Shown: in pieces, positions 33,639 through 42,727 of the stretch | Position numbering within the stretch: the stretch's first letter is position 1 | Layout of the letters: each line of letters starts with the position of its first letter | Origin: an uncultured Bacteroidota bacterium | Lineage (GTDB): Bacteria; Bacteroidota; Bacteroidia; Flavobacteriales; Flavobacteriaceae | Assembly (NCBI GenBank): GCA_902622595.1 | Contig: CACNQM010000001.1 | Coordinates: 1 to 64,000, forward strand | Direction: 5' to 3' | DNA length: 64,000 bases | Notes under the pieces: generated by a model | The model's input: only the letters and a program-made list of their open reading frames with translations | Told to the model about the DNA's origin: nothing | Databases searched by the model: none | Translations under genes and position numbers: made by a program

Positions 33639-34418
33639 ATGAAAAAAATATTATTTGCCTTAATACTTTCTGTAGTAGTGGGCACAACCTCTGAAAGCTA
33701 TGCTCTTGCTTCTACTACAATTAACAGTGTAGTTACTGTTCAGGACTCACAAGATGAACCAATGATGGAGTCTACAGATGAAGCCTCAGCTGGTTTTACA
33801 CAAGAATTAAAGAAACGTTTTATTGAAGGTGGTCCTGGTTTTATGGGAATTGTTCTTATATGTTTAATTCTAGGGTTAGCTATTTCAATTGAAAGAATAA
33901 TTTACCTTAACCTATCAACAACAAATTCAAACAAACTTACGGATGATGTTGAAGATGCACTTAAGTCAGGTGGTGTTGAAGCTGCTAAAGAAGTTTGTAG
34001 AAATACTAAAGGTCCTGTTGCTTCAATTTTTTATCAAGGACTAGATAGAGCAAAAGATGGAGTTGAAAGCGCAGAGAAAGCTGTTATTTCTTATGGTGGT
34101 GTCCAAATGGGTCAACTTGAAAAAAATGTTTCATGGATTTCTTTATTTATTGCATTGGCGCCTATGCTTGGCTTTATGGGAACCGTTATTGGTATGATTA
34201 ACGCATTTGATCGTATTGAGGCAGCTGGAGATATGCAACCTTCACTTGTGGCAGGTGGTATTAAAATTGCCTTATTAACAACTGTATTTGGTCTTATAGT
34301 AGCAATTATACTTCAAGTTTTCTATAACTATATAGTTGCTAAAATTGATTCAATAGTTAATGATATGGAAGACGCATCAATTAATTTAATTGATATTCTT
34401 TCTGCTCAAAAAAAATAA
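33639..34418 (+). CDS. exbB: MotA/TolQ/ExbB proton channel family protein
   Basis: The 259-residue inner-membrane protein has an N-terminal hydrophobic segment, a helix around 55-80 and two long C-terminal helices. The diagnostic block is LAPMLGFMGTVIGMINAF followed by KIALLTTVFGLIVAII. It forms the proton channel of an ExbB-ExbD motor that energises outer-membrane processes with the proton gradient. It leads a five-gene operon with two exbD genes. No tonB lies in the window, so the outer-membrane partner is unknown. Confidence 0.92.
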   Translation: MKKILFALILSVVVGTTSESYALASTTINSVVTVQDSQDEPMMESTDEASAGFTQELKKRFIEGGPGFMGIVLICLILGLAISIERIIYLNLSTTNSNKLTDDVEDALKSGGVEAAKEVCRNTKGPVASIFYQGLDRAKDGVESAEKAVISYGGVQMGQLEKNVSWISLFIALAPMLGFMGTVIGMINAFDRIEAAGDMQPSLVAGGIKIALLTTVFGLIVAIILQVFYNYIVAKIDSIVNDMEDASINLIDILSAQKK

Positions 34419-34424
34419 AGTATT

Positions 34425-34874
34425 ATGAATCTAGAAAAAATAACTAGAATTGGGTGTATTGCCCTTGGAGTATTAGGCTTAATATTCTTATCATTAGTTT
34501 TTGCTACTGGTGATGATAGTATAAAAATGTCTGCTGCATCTGGTGATTATGGTGTAATTACACCAATAATTATACTTAGTCAAATTGTATTATTTATTGC
34601 TGTAATAGTCACTCTAACTTTTTCTCTGAGAGGGATTGCTAAAGATAAAGCTAAAATGAAAAATGCAATGAAGTCTACAGGCTTATTCCTTTTGGTCGTT
34701 CTTATTGGCTTTTTACTCTCAAGTGGAGTAGAAACACCAATGAGGGATGGTAAAGTTCTTTCTGCAATAGGCACAAGATTGGTTGGTACAGGTATTAATG
34801 TATTCTTTATTTTGACAATTATTGCTGTTGGTTTAATGGTTTTTCCTGGTACCAAAAAAATATTTAAAAAATAG
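34425..34874 (+). CDS. four-helix membrane protein of the ExbB-ExbD operon
   Basis: The 149-residue protein has four predicted transmembrane helices (about residues 7-26, 43-70, 85-103 and 123-142). I recognise it only as the gene conserved between exbB and exbD in flavobacterial operons of this kind. It starts 6 bp after exbB and ends 3 bp before exbD, so it is probably part of the motor complex or its assembly. Function unknown. Confidence 0.75.
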   Translation: MNLEKITRIGCIALGVLGLIFLSLVFATGDDSIKMSAASGDYGVITPIIILSQIVLFIAVIVTLTFSLRGIAKDKAKMKNAMKSTGLFLLVVLIGFLLSSGVETPMRDGKVLSAIGTRLVGTGINVFFILTIIAVGLMVFPGTKKIFKK

Positions 34875-34877
34875 GTT

Positions 34878-35501
34878 ATGGCCAAAAGAAAAGCTCCAGA
34901 GGTTAATGCAGGATCAATGGCGGATATAGCCTTTCTCCTTTTAATTTTCTTTCTAGTAACTACTACCATTGAAACTGATAGTGGTATAAATAGAAAGCTT
35001 CCTCCTATGGAAGATCAAATTGATCCACCAATTATTAGAGAAAAAAATATTTTCACAGTTGTTGTAAATAAGAACAATCAGCTTTTAGTTGAGGAGTCAT
35101 TAACAGATATAAAAGATCTAAGAGGGCTTGCTGTAGATTTTCTTGATAATGGTGGTGGTTCAGGCGAAGAAGCCTGTGATTATTGTCAAGGTGAAAGAGA
35201 CCCTAGATCATCTGATAATCCTGATAAAGCTATTATATCATTAAAAAATGATAGGGAAACTGAATACAAAGTATATATAGCAGTACAAAATGAACTTGTT
35301 GCTGCTTATAATGAACTTAGAAATAGAGAATTTTCCAGATTAAATCCAAACCTGGGAATTTCTTATGTTGAAGCTGACTTAATCTACAGTGACCCAAGAA
35401 CATCTTTAGATGATAAAGCAAGCTTGAAAGAAAAGTTAGATGTTGTTAAACAATTGTATCCTCAAAAGTTATCTGAGGCTGAACCAAGTAAAGTAAATTA
35501 A
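34878..35501 (+). CDS. exbD: biopolymer transport protein ExbD (first copy)
   Basis: A 207-residue ExbD/TolR-type protein. One N-terminal transmembrane helix contains the essential Asp in SMADIAFLLLIFFLVTT, and a periplasmic domain follows. It is longer than E. coli ExbD (about 141), partly through an insertion with a CDYC motif (EEACDYCQGERDP), which could bind metal or form a disulfide. It is 1 bp from the second exbD. Confidence 0.9.
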   Translation: MAKRKAPEVNAGSMADIAFLLLIFFLVTTTIETDSGINRKLPPMEDQIDPPIIREKNIFTVVVNKNNQLLVEESLTDIKDLRGLAVDFLDNGGGSGEEACDYCQGERDPRSSDNPDKAIISLKNDRETEYKVYIAVQNELVAAYNELRNREFSRLNPNLGISYVEADLIYSDPRTSLDDKASLKEKLDVVKQLYPQKLSEAEPSKVN

Positions 35502-35502
35502 A

Positions 35503-35985
35503 ATGGCAAAGTTTAATAAAAAGAAAAGTGGAGATTTACCTGCAATATCAACTGCCTCGTTGCCTGATATTGTTTTCATGTTATTGTTTTTCTTTATGGT
35601 TGCAACTGTAATGCGTGATAGTACCTTAATGGTTCAGAACACTTTACCCGCTGCTGATCAAGTTCAAAAATTAGATAAAAAAGATAGAGTTATCTACATA
35701 TATGCTGGAAAGCCATCTAGCAGGTATGTTGACACCTATGGTACTCAAGCAAGAATTCAATTAAATGACAAATTTGGATCTGTAGAAGAAGTTGGAGCAT
35801 TTGTGCTAGCTGAAAGAGCTGCTAAACGAGAAGAGCTTCAAAATGTTTTAACAACCGCATTGAAGGTTGATAGTGATACCAAGATGGGTATTATTAGTGA
35901 TATAAAGCAAGAGCTTCGAAAGGTAAATGCTCTTAAGCTAAACTACACTACTAGAGTTGGAGACTACACTCAAAATTTTAATTAG
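35503..35985 (+). CDS. exbD: biopolymer transport protein ExbD (second copy)
   Basis: A 160-residue ExbD. The transmembrane Asp is in ASLPDIVFMLLFFFMVAT. The periplasmic domain starts LPAADQVQKL and lacks the CxxC insertion of the first copy. Two different ExbD proteins in one operon suggest a hetero-oligomeric stator. Its last 29 bp overlap the start of the outer-membrane protein gene. Confidence 0.9.
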   Translation: MAKFNKKKSGDLPAISTASLPDIVFMLLFFFMVATVMRDSTLMVQNTLPAADQVQKLDKKDRVIYIYAGKPSSRYVDTYGTQARIQLNDKFGSVEEVGAFVLAERAAKREELQNVLTTALKVDSDTKMGIISDIKQELRKVNALKLNYTTRVGDYTQNFN

Positions 35986-36652
35986 AAAAAAGTTTTTTTT
36001 CCTTTTTTCGCTTTTATTTTTAAATCAATTAAGTTTTACCCAATCTAATGAAAGCAAAGAGGGTTATAGAGAAGATCAATTCTTTTTCGGTTCAAGTTAT
36101 TTTATTCAAACACAACCCCTTGATGAATTCAAACAGAACGGTTTCTCTGGTAATTTTCAATTAGGTTTTATTAGAGACTTTCCATTAAACGATAGTTCGA
36201 CAAAAGCTATTGGTATTGGCTTTGGATACGAAAGAAATTTTTTCACTTCTAATATTCAACCTGTAGAATCTAACAGTAACATCGATTATAGAATTGTTGT
36301 AAGTAGGTTTCTTGAATCTAAAAATAAAATCTCTTTTTCTTCGTTAGTAATTCCTTTAGAATATAGATGGAGAAGGTCATCAATAGATCAGTATAAGTTT
36401 TGGAGAATCTATTCTGGATTTAAATTAAAGAAAAATTTCCCACTTTATTCTAACCCATCATACGGATCTGAAATTACAATTGATGATGTAGAGGATTGGA
36501 CAACTTCTATTTATATAAATGCTGGATATAACACTTGGAATATTTCTTTGGAATATGATTTAAATCCTTTATTAAAAAATAAGAAGACTACTAATGGAGA
36601 AAACTTAAATATTAGTTTTTTTAGGTTGGGACTTGTCTTTTATTTATTGTAG
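35957..36652 (+). CDS. porin-like outer-membrane beta-barrel protein
   Basis: A 231-residue protein with a signal peptide (hydrophobic residues about 13-26). The rest is rich in alternating aromatic/polar strands, with GFGYERNFF, NAGYNTWNISLEYDLNPL and a terminal FRLGLVFYLL strand, as in PorT/outer-membrane beta-barrel families of Bacteroidota. The ATG at 35957 lies inside exbD, and I see no later ATG, GTG or TTG before the signal. It is the last gene of the ExbB-ExbD operon and could be its outer-membrane client. Its end overlaps rpoN by 9 bp. Confidence 0.72.
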   Translation: METTLKILIRKKFFFLFSLLFLNQLSFTQSNESKEGYREDQFFFGSSYFIQTQPLDEFKQNGFSGNFQLGFIRDFPLNDSSTKAIGIGFGYERNFFTSNIQPVESNSNIDYRIVVSRFLESKNKISFSSLVIPLEYRWRRSSIDQYKFWRIYSGFKLKKNFPLYSNPSYGSEITIDDVEDWTTSIYINAGYNTWNISLEYDLNPLLKNKKTTNGENLNISFFRLGLVFYLL

Positions 36653-38068
36653 CTCTTTTCTTAGTCTTGCAACTGGAATATCAAGTTGCTCTCTGTATTT
36701 AGAAACAGTTCTTCTTGCAACTTTATAACCTTTCTTCGACAAATTCTCAGATAATTCTATGTCTGACAGAGGCTTTGCTTTATCTTCACTTTCAATGATT
36801 AGCTTCAAGGTCTTCTTAATTTCTATAGTTGAAATTTCATCACCGTCCTTATTAACCATCCCCTCAGAAAAATAACTTTTTAATAATTTAATTCCATATG
36901 GTGTGTCAATATACTTACTATTAGCAACTCTAGAAACTGTTGATATATCCATATTAATTTTTTCAGCTATATCTTTTAGAATCATTGGTTTTAGATTAGA
37001 CTCCTCTCCAGATAAAAAATAATCATTCTGGAAAGTTACAATTGCATTTACTGTTTGAAATAATGTTTGGTATCTCTGTTCAACAGCTTCTATAAACCAT
37101 TTTGCTGAATCCAATTTTTGTTTTAAAAATTGTACAGCTTGATTCTGTGATTTTGATTTATTAGGATCATTCTTATATCCCTCTAATATATTTTTAAAAG
37201 AATTTGAGAGCCTTAACTCTGGTAAGTTTCGTTTATTTAACTCAACGACAAGTTCTCCATCCTGAATTTTCAATATAAAATCAGGAATTATCGTATTGTT
37301 TGAAAACTCACTTGTAATTGATCCACCTGGTTTAGGATTCAATTTTGAAATTTCATTTATTGCAGCCTTTAATTCACTATCAGATAGATTTAACTTTTCG
37401 GAAAGTTTTGTAAATTTTTTCTTCGAGAATAATTCAAATTCAGATTCAATTATTTTAATAGAATTAAAAATAGATTCTTTAGAATTAACTTTCTTATTTA
37501 ACTGAATTAAAAGACATTCTTGAAGGGATCTAGCGCCAACACCTGGTGGATCTAGGTCTTGAATTTTTTTTAGAACAGATAAAATATCATTTTTTGTGGT
37601 TACAATATTCTGAGTAAAAGCTAAATCATCAATTATATCGTCAATTTCTCTTCTTAAATAACCACTTTCATCGATACTACCAATCAAAAATTCACATAAT
37701 GGTTTTTCTCTATTACTTAAGATTAAGTTTCGAGATTGATTATCTAAATATTGATGAAAGCTAGGTGATGATTTTGTCTGAAAATTATTATTCTCTTCAT
37801 TTGTTGAGTAAAAATTTTGGCTAAAATCATAATTATCATCTGAAAGATAGTCATCAACATTAATATCTTCATTCTGAATATCTGTATCAAATTCACCAGG
37901 ATCATCTTCAAATGATTCACTTCCATATTCGAGTGCTGGATTCTCCTCAATTTCATTATTTACTTTTTGTTCTAATTCAGCAGTAGTCATTTGAATCAGC
38001 TTCATTAATTGAATTTGCTGAGGTGAGAGCTTTTGTGATAGCTTTAATTGTAACTTTTGATTAAGCAT
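36644..38068 (-). CDS. rpoN: RNA polymerase sigma-54 factor
   Basis: The 474-residue protein has the Gln-rich N-terminal region I (LKLSQKLSPQQIQLMKLIQM), an acidic linker, the core-binding domain with LDPPGVGARSLQECLL, the HTH region, and the C-terminal RpoN box ARRTVSKYRE (451-460) that reads the -24 promoter element. It works with enhancer-binding AAA+ activators; none is seen nearby. It lies 47 bp downstream of asnS. Confidence 0.96.
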   Translation of the reverse strand: MLNQKLQLKLSQKLSPQQIQLMKLIQMTTAELEQKVNNEIEENPALEYGSESFEDDPGEFDTDIQNEDINVDDYLSDDNYDFSQNFYSTNEENNNFQTKSSPSFHQYLDNQSRNLILSNREKPLCEFLIGSIDESGYLRREIDDIIDDLAFTQNIVTTKNDILSVLKKIQDLDPPGVGARSLQECLLIQLNKKVNSKESIFNSIKIIESEFELFSKKKFTKLSEKLNLSDSELKAAINEISKLNPKPGGSITSEFSNNTIIPDFILKIQDGELVVELNKRNLPELRLSNSFKNILEGYKNDPNKSKSQNQAVQFLKQKLDSAKWFIEAVEQRYQTLFQTVNAIVTFQNDYFLSGEESNLKPMILKDIAEKINMDISTVSRVANSKYIDTPYGIKLLKSYFSEGMVNKDGDEISTIEIKKTLKLIIESEDKAKPLSDIELSENLSKKGYKVARRTVSKYREQLDIPVARLRKELQ

Positions 38069-38115
38069 ATTTTTAGTAAATACTTAAACAAAAGTAAGAA
38101 AAGAATTAATTCTTA

Positions 38116-39540
38116 TTAGAATGAAGCATTTTTCGGTGTTCTAGGATAAGGTATTACATCCCTAATATTTTGCATCCCAGTACAAAACATAATTAGTCTT
38201 TCAAACCCAAGACCAAAACCACTGTGTGGAACAGTACCATATTTTCTTAGGTCTATGTACCACCATAATTCTTTTTTATCAATTCCCATCTCATCGATCC
38301 TTCTATTAAGGATATCTAGCCTTTCCTCTCTTTGAGATCCCCCAATTATTTCTCCAATTCCAGGGAACAGAACATCCATTGCTCTAACTGTTTTTTCATC
38401 ATCATTAAGCCGCATGTAAAATGCTTTTATTTCAGATGGATAGTCATATATAATTACCGGGGATTTAAAGTGTTTTTCAACAAGAAATCTTTCGTGTTCA
38501 CTTTGAAAATCACAACCCCACTCATCTATTAAAAAACTAAATTTCTTTTTTTTATTAAATTTTGAGTTTTTAAGAATTTCAAAAGCATCAGAATAAGATA
38601 TTCTTACAAATTCATTATCAATTGTAAATTTAATTTTTTCTAGTAGGGTCATTTGGTCTCTTTCGTTTTTTGGCTTTTGACTTTGTTCTTTTACTAGTCT
38701 TTCATCTAGAAATTTAAGATCTTCTTTACATGAGCTTATTAAAAATTCAAGAATATATTTTAAAAAAGACTCTGCTAAATCCATGTTATCATTAAGTTCA
38801 TAAAATGCCATTTCAGGTTCTATCATCCAAAATTCTGATGCATGTCTGGAAGTATTTGAATTTTCAGCTCTAAATGTAGGGCCAAAAGTATATACACTAC
38901 CTAGACCAAGCGCATAAGTTTCAGCTTCCAGTTGACCAGATACAGTTAGGCTAGTTTTTTTACCAAAAAAATCTTCAGTATAGTTTAATTTCTTTTTATC
39001 AATTTTAGTATTATCTAAAGTTGTCACCTGAAACATTTCACCCGCTCCTTCGGCATCACTAGATGTAATAATTGGAGTATGTATGTAATTAAATCCTTTT
39101 TTATTAAAAAATTTATGAATTGCATAAGCAAGTTTTGATCTAATCCTCATCACAGCACTAAACGTTGAAGTCCTTATTCTTAGGTGAGCTTGTTCTCTAA
39201 GAAATTCAAAGCTATGCTTTTTAGGTTGTATTGGATATTTTTCAGGGTCAGATTCTCCTAGAATTTCTAGATTTAAAATCTCAACTTCAAAACTTTGTCC
39301 TTTTCCAATGCTTTCAATTAAATTACCTTTAATTTTCAATGAAGAGCCAACACTAATTTTTTTATAAATTTCATTTTCTTTATCTGAATCAGAAATTACA
39401 CATTGAATATTTTTAATAGTTGAGCCGTCGTTTAGTTCAATAAACCGATTTCCTCTAAAAGCTCGAACCCAACCTGCAACGACGATTTTGCTGTTGTAAC
39501 TTGGGGAGCTGAATATATCTTTTATTTTTATTAAGTCCAT
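38116..39540 (-). CDS. asnS: asparagine--tRNA ligase
   Basis: A class IIb aminoacyl-tRNA synthetase of 474 residues. The N-terminal OB fold (VAGWVRAFRGNRFIELNDGS) binds the anticodon. Motif 2 is FRAENSNTSRHASEFWMIEPE and motif 3 is GFGLGFERLIMF. The RHASEFWM form is that of AsnRS rather than AspRS. It starts 3 bp from the stop of frr and is the sixth gene of the leftward run. Confidence 0.95.
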   Translation of the reverse strand: MDLIKIKDIFSSPSYNSKIVVAGWVRAFRGNRFIELNDGSTIKNIQCVISDSDKENEIYKKISVGSSLKIKGNLIESIGKGQSFEVEILNLEILGESDPEKYPIQPKKHSFEFLREQAHLRIRTSTFSAVMRIRSKLAYAIHKFFNKKGFNYIHTPIITSSDAEGAGEMFQVTTLDNTKIDKKKLNYTEDFFGKKTSLTVSGQLEAETYALGLGSVYTFGPTFRAENSNTSRHASEFWMIEPEMAFYELNDNMDLAESFLKYILEFLISSCKEDLKFLDERLVKEQSQKPKNERDQMTLLEKIKFTIDNEFVRISYSDAFEILKNSKFNKKKKFSFLIDEWGCDFQSEHERFLVEKHFKSPVIIYDYPSEIKAFYMRLNDDEKTVRAMDVLFPGIGEIIGGSQREERLDILNRRIDEMGIDKKELWWYIDLRKYGTVPHSGFGLGFERLIMFCTGMQNIRDVIPYPRTPKNASF

Positions 39541-39543
39541 ATG

Positions 39544-40095
39544 CTATAAAGTGAGAATATCTTTCTCTTTAAGAGCAAACATTTCATCAACTTTTTTAAT
39601 GTACTTATCAGTTAACTCTTGTGAATCTATTTCAAGGTTAGACTTTAAATCATCTGATATTTCTAGTCCTTTTATCTTATTGTTAGCATCTTTCCTTGTA
39701 TTTCTGATACTGACTTTGGCTGACTCAGTCTCTGACTTTGCTAATTTAGTCAGCTCCATTCTTCTTTCTTCTGTAAGGGGAGGGATATTGATTAGTAATG
39801 ATTCACCATTATTTACTGGATTTAATCCTAAATTAGAATTTATAATACTTTTTTCAATTTCTTCAAGTAAATCCTTTTCCCATGGCTGAATACTTATTGT
39901 TTGAGCATTTGGAGTACTTATAGATGCAACTTGATTTAATGGTGTCATATTTCCATAATATTCAATTGATATACCTTTCAACATTATTGGGTTTGCTTTT
40001 CCAGCTCTTATCTTAGCCAATTCTGTTTCTAAGTGATTTATAGAAGACATCATGTTTAGCTCTGCATTATCAATTATTTCTTGATTATTTTCCAT
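39544..40095 (-). CDS. frr: ribosome recycling factor
   Basis: The 183-residue protein splits post-termination ribosomes with EF-G. It shows the RRF domain I helices and the domain II stretch IRAGKANP...YYGNMTPLNQVASISTPN, typical of the family. It follows pyrH by 8 bp, the pair order conserved in most bacteria. Confidence 0.96.
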   Translation of the reverse strand: MENNQEIIDNAELNMMSSINHLETELAKIRAGKANPIMLKGISIEYYGNMTPLNQVASISTPNAQTISIQPWEKDLLEEIEKSIINSNLGLNPVNNGESLLINIPPLTEERRMELTKLAKSETESAKVSIRNTRKDANNKIKGLEISDDLKSNLEIDSQELTDKYIKKVDEMFALKEKDILTL

Positions 40096-40103
40096 GTATT
40101 AAA

Positions 40104-40829
40104 TTATTTAGAAACTTTGGTTCCAATTTTTTCTCCCATCACAACTTTTACTAAATTACCTTTCGTGTTCATGTCAAATACGATTATTGGCAGTTCATTT
40201 TCTTTACTTAAAGTAAATGCCGTAGTATCCATTATTTTAAGACCTTTTTTAATTGTCTCTTCAAATGAAATATCATCAAATTTTATAGCCTCTTTATTTT
40301 TTTCTGGATCTTCGTTATAAATTCCGTCAACTCTTGTTCCTTTTAATATAACCTCTGCATCTATTTCAATTGCTCTTAAAACTGCAGCTGAGTCGGTTGT
40401 AAAATAAGGGTTACCTGTACCTGATGCAAAAATTACAACACGACCTTTTTCTAAATGTCTAGTAGCTTTTCTTTTGATAAAGGGTTCAGCTATAGATTCC
40501 ATTTTGATTGCCGATTGAAGCCTAGTTGGAATATTTATATTTTCAAGAGCATTTTGAAGTGCAAGACCGTTTATAACTGTTGCTAACATTCCCATATAAT
40601 CTGCTTGGACTCTATCTATACCATCTTGAGATCCGGTCAAGCCTCGGAAGATATTACCACCTCCAATAACAATTGCAATTTCAACACCTTGAACATGAAT
40701 TTGCTTAATTTCATTCGCGAAAACTACAAGTCTATCATTGTCAATACCATAAGAATTATTGCCAAGGAGAGCTTCTCCGCTGAGTTTTAAAAGTATGCGG
40801 TTATATTTCATTTTAAAGGGATAACACAA
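40104..40829 (-). CDS. pyrH: UMP kinase
   Basis: A 241-residue amino-acid-kinase-fold enzyme that phosphorylates UMP to UDP. Family signatures are [13 protein letters not shown] near the start, [24 protein letters not shown] and the [16 protein letters not shown] block, plus [11 protein letters not shown]. The first five residues may be an upstream extension, since the next Met gives the usual [15 protein letters not shown] start. It lies with frr in the standard order. Confidence 0.96.
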   Translation of the reverse strand: MCYPFKMKYNRILLKLSGEALLGNNSYGIDNDRLVVFANEIKQIHVQGVEIAIVIGGGNIFRGLTGSQDGIDRVQADYMGMLATVINGLALQNALENINIPTRLQSAIKMESIAEPFIKRKATRHLEKGRVVIFASGTGNPYFTTDSAAVLRAIEIDAEVILKGTRVDGIYNEDPEKNKEAIKFDDISFEETIKKGLKIMDTTAFTLSKENELPIIVFDMNTKGNLVKVVMGEKIGTKVSK

Positions 40830-40851
40830 ATATAATATTAAGTTTTAAAAT

Positions 40852-41541
40852 CTATTTAATATCTATTGCATTAAGAACAGAAAATTCACCGATTTTTGTC
40901 CTTTTTAACTCATACAAATAAGAGCCTGAATTTAATCTTTTCCCAAAATCATTTGCAATAGACCTAATATAGGTCCCCTTAGAGCATTTGATTTTGAATT
41001 TAATAAAAGGAGGAATAAAATCTAAAATTTCAAAATTATAGATATGAATTTCTCTTTCATCTATTTCAATTTTTCTGTTTTCTCTCGCATAAGCATACAG
41101 TCTTATTCCATCTCTTTTAATTGCTGAAAATATGGGTGGCTTTTGCATATTTACTCCAATAAATTCATTTGCTAATTTTTTTAAATCATCAATAGTAATG
41201 TGCTTGTATTCGAATTCTTCATTAACACCTGTCTCCGCATCATAAGATAATGTTGACTCACCAAGTTTGAACTTGCCAGTATATGTTTTGGGTAAGTCTT
41301 GATATTCAGAAATATTTTTTGTCTGTTTGCCAATGCATATAATCAATAATCCGGATGCTAAGGGATCTAGAGTGCCAGCATGTCCAACTCTGATTTTTTT
41401 TATTTTAAATTTAAGTTCTAGAGATTTACGAATATATTTAACAACATCAAATGAAGTCCAATTAAGAGGCTTATCTACCAGGATTACTTTGCCTTTGTTA
41501 ATATCATTAATAGAAAAACTATCTACACTATATTTTACCAT
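40852..41541 (-). CDS. truB: tRNA pseudouridine(55) synthase TruB
   Basis: Makes pseudouridine 55 in the T-loop of tRNAs. The catalytic Asp59 lies in VGHAGTLDPLASGLL, and the KTYTGKFKLG block and the late CSKGTYIRSIANDFG block are diagnostic. It is short (229) because the C-terminal PUA domain is missing, as in many Bacteroidota. It overlaps DUF3098 by a single base. Confidence 0.95.
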   Translation of the reverse strand: MVKYSVDSFSINDINKGKVILVDKPLNWTSFDVVKYIRKSLELKFKIKKIRVGHAGTLDPLASGLLIICIGKQTKNISEYQDLPKTYTGKFKLGESTLSYDAETGVNEEFEYKHITIDDLKKLANEFIGVNMQKPPIFSAIKRDGIRLYAYARENRKIEIDEREIHIYNFEILDFIPPFIKFKIKCSKGTYIRSIANDFGKRLNSGSYLYELKRTKIGEFSVLNAIDIK

Positions 41542-41768
41542 TACCTCTTGTCCTTATAAAGGATTGAAAATATACATAATATGAAACCTGACAATACAAT
41601 TAAGGGTGCAAGCCTAATACGTCTAAAATTATATATTTCATCATTAAAAATATTAGGATCACTTGTCTCACCTCCAGACATTATTATAAAGCCTAATGTT
41701 ATTACGAAAATTGAGAGGAATAGCATTCTATATCTTCTTTTATTAAATAAGTAATCTTTTCCATTCAT
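41541..41768 (-). CDS. DUF3098 small membrane protein
   Basis: The 75-residue protein has two transmembrane helices (about 13-31 and 53-69) and a short GGETSDPNIFNDEIYNFRR loop, the DUF3098 signature of Bacteroidota. It lies 3 bp after ftsX and overlaps truB by 1 bp. In relatives the undecaprenyl-diphosphate phosphatase gene uppP often stands between DUF3098 and truB; it is absent here. Function unknown. Confidence 0.85.
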   Translation of the reverse strand: MNGKDYLFNKRRYRMLFLSIFVITLGFIIMSGGETSDPNIFNDEIYNFRRIRLAPLIVLSGFILCIFSILYKDKR

Positions 41769-41771
41769 GAT

Positions 41772-42644
41772 TTATCTTACAAATTTTAACTTTAAATATT
41801 TTTGAGTAACTAAAAATGAACTAATGAATGATGTCAGTAACCCAAAAGTAATAATAAAACTAATTAATAAAATTGTATCACTTGGGTTAGTAAAAAAGTT
41901 GATTTCCTTTACTTGAAGATTTAGCTGATAAATCAAAGCATACAAAATAAAAACAGAAATAATAGAAGATAATAAACTTATTTTCAGATACTTTAATATA
42001 AATGGTCTTCTAATAAATTTACTAGTTGCTCCAACAAGTTGCATTGTTTTTATAATATCTCTTTTCGAATAAATAGAGATTTTAATTGAATTATTTATTA
42101 AAATAAAACTGGTCAGAAAAAAGACGACACTGATAATCATAATCCATAAACCAATTTTTTCAAAATTTTTTGAAAGTGCCTCAACAAGTGGTTTATCATA
42201 TTCAATTTCCTCAATAAATTCAAAATTTTCTAGACTATCAATAAAGCTTTCAATATTATAAATATCAATTTTGTCACCATTGAGTTGAACTGAAACTGCA
42301 TCTAAAAGAGGATTATATCCAAGGAATCCAACGAATTCTTCTCCAATTTCTGATGAGAAAATCTTTGCTGCGTCTTCTTTAGATAAATAGTTTATACTCT
42401 TTACATCCTCATCTAATCTCAAAAGCTTTATAAGTTGTTTATTTTCAGACTCTTTTGTATCATTTTTAAGAAAAATACTGATTGTAACATTTTCTTTAAA
42501 ATAATTTTCAATTGAAGTGGAATGAAGATAAGTAAAACCTATCAATGATAAAGTAAATAATACAACTGTGTTTATAAGAAAAATTGAAATTAAATTACTT
42601 TTTACCTTGTTAACTTCTGGATTGATTCTTTTTTTTGTTTCCAA
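41772..42644 (-). CDS. ftsX: cell division protein FtsX
   Basis: A 290-residue permease-like protein with four transmembrane helices and a large periplasmic loop after helix 1 (ENVTISIFLKND, then YLSKEDAAKIF). With FtsE it couples ATP hydrolysis to peptidoglycan hydrolase activation at the division site. No ftsE lies next to it, which is usual in Bacteroidota. It is divergent from leuS (about 80 bp). Confidence 0.92.
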   Translation of the reverse strand: METKKRINPEVNKVKSNLISIFLINTVVLFTLSLIGFTYLHSTSIENYFKENVTISIFLKNDTKESENKQLIKLLRLDEDVKSINYLSKEDAAKIFSSEIGEEFVGFLGYNPLLDAVSVQLNGDKIDIYNIESFIDSLENFEFIEEIEYDKPLVEALSKNFEKIGLWIMIISVVFFLTSFILINNSIKISIYSKRDIIKTMQLVGATSKFIRRPFILKYLKISLLSSIISVFILYALIYQLNLQVKEINFFTNPSDTILLISFIITFGLLTSFISSFLVTQKYLKLKFVR

Positions 42645-42727
42645 ACTTTTATAAAAGTAATAAACAAATAATAAATTAATTTTTATGTTAATTAAATTAG
42701 TTCTTCCTTTGTAAAAATTTGCTTAAA

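Noticed and set aside
34580..34969. 129-residue open frame on the minus strand across the 4-TM and exbD genes
   Set aside because: Overlaps two well supported genes and shows no family motif.
39551..39889. 112-residue plus-strand frame antisense to frr
   Set aside because: frr is certain; this is a reverse-frame artefact.
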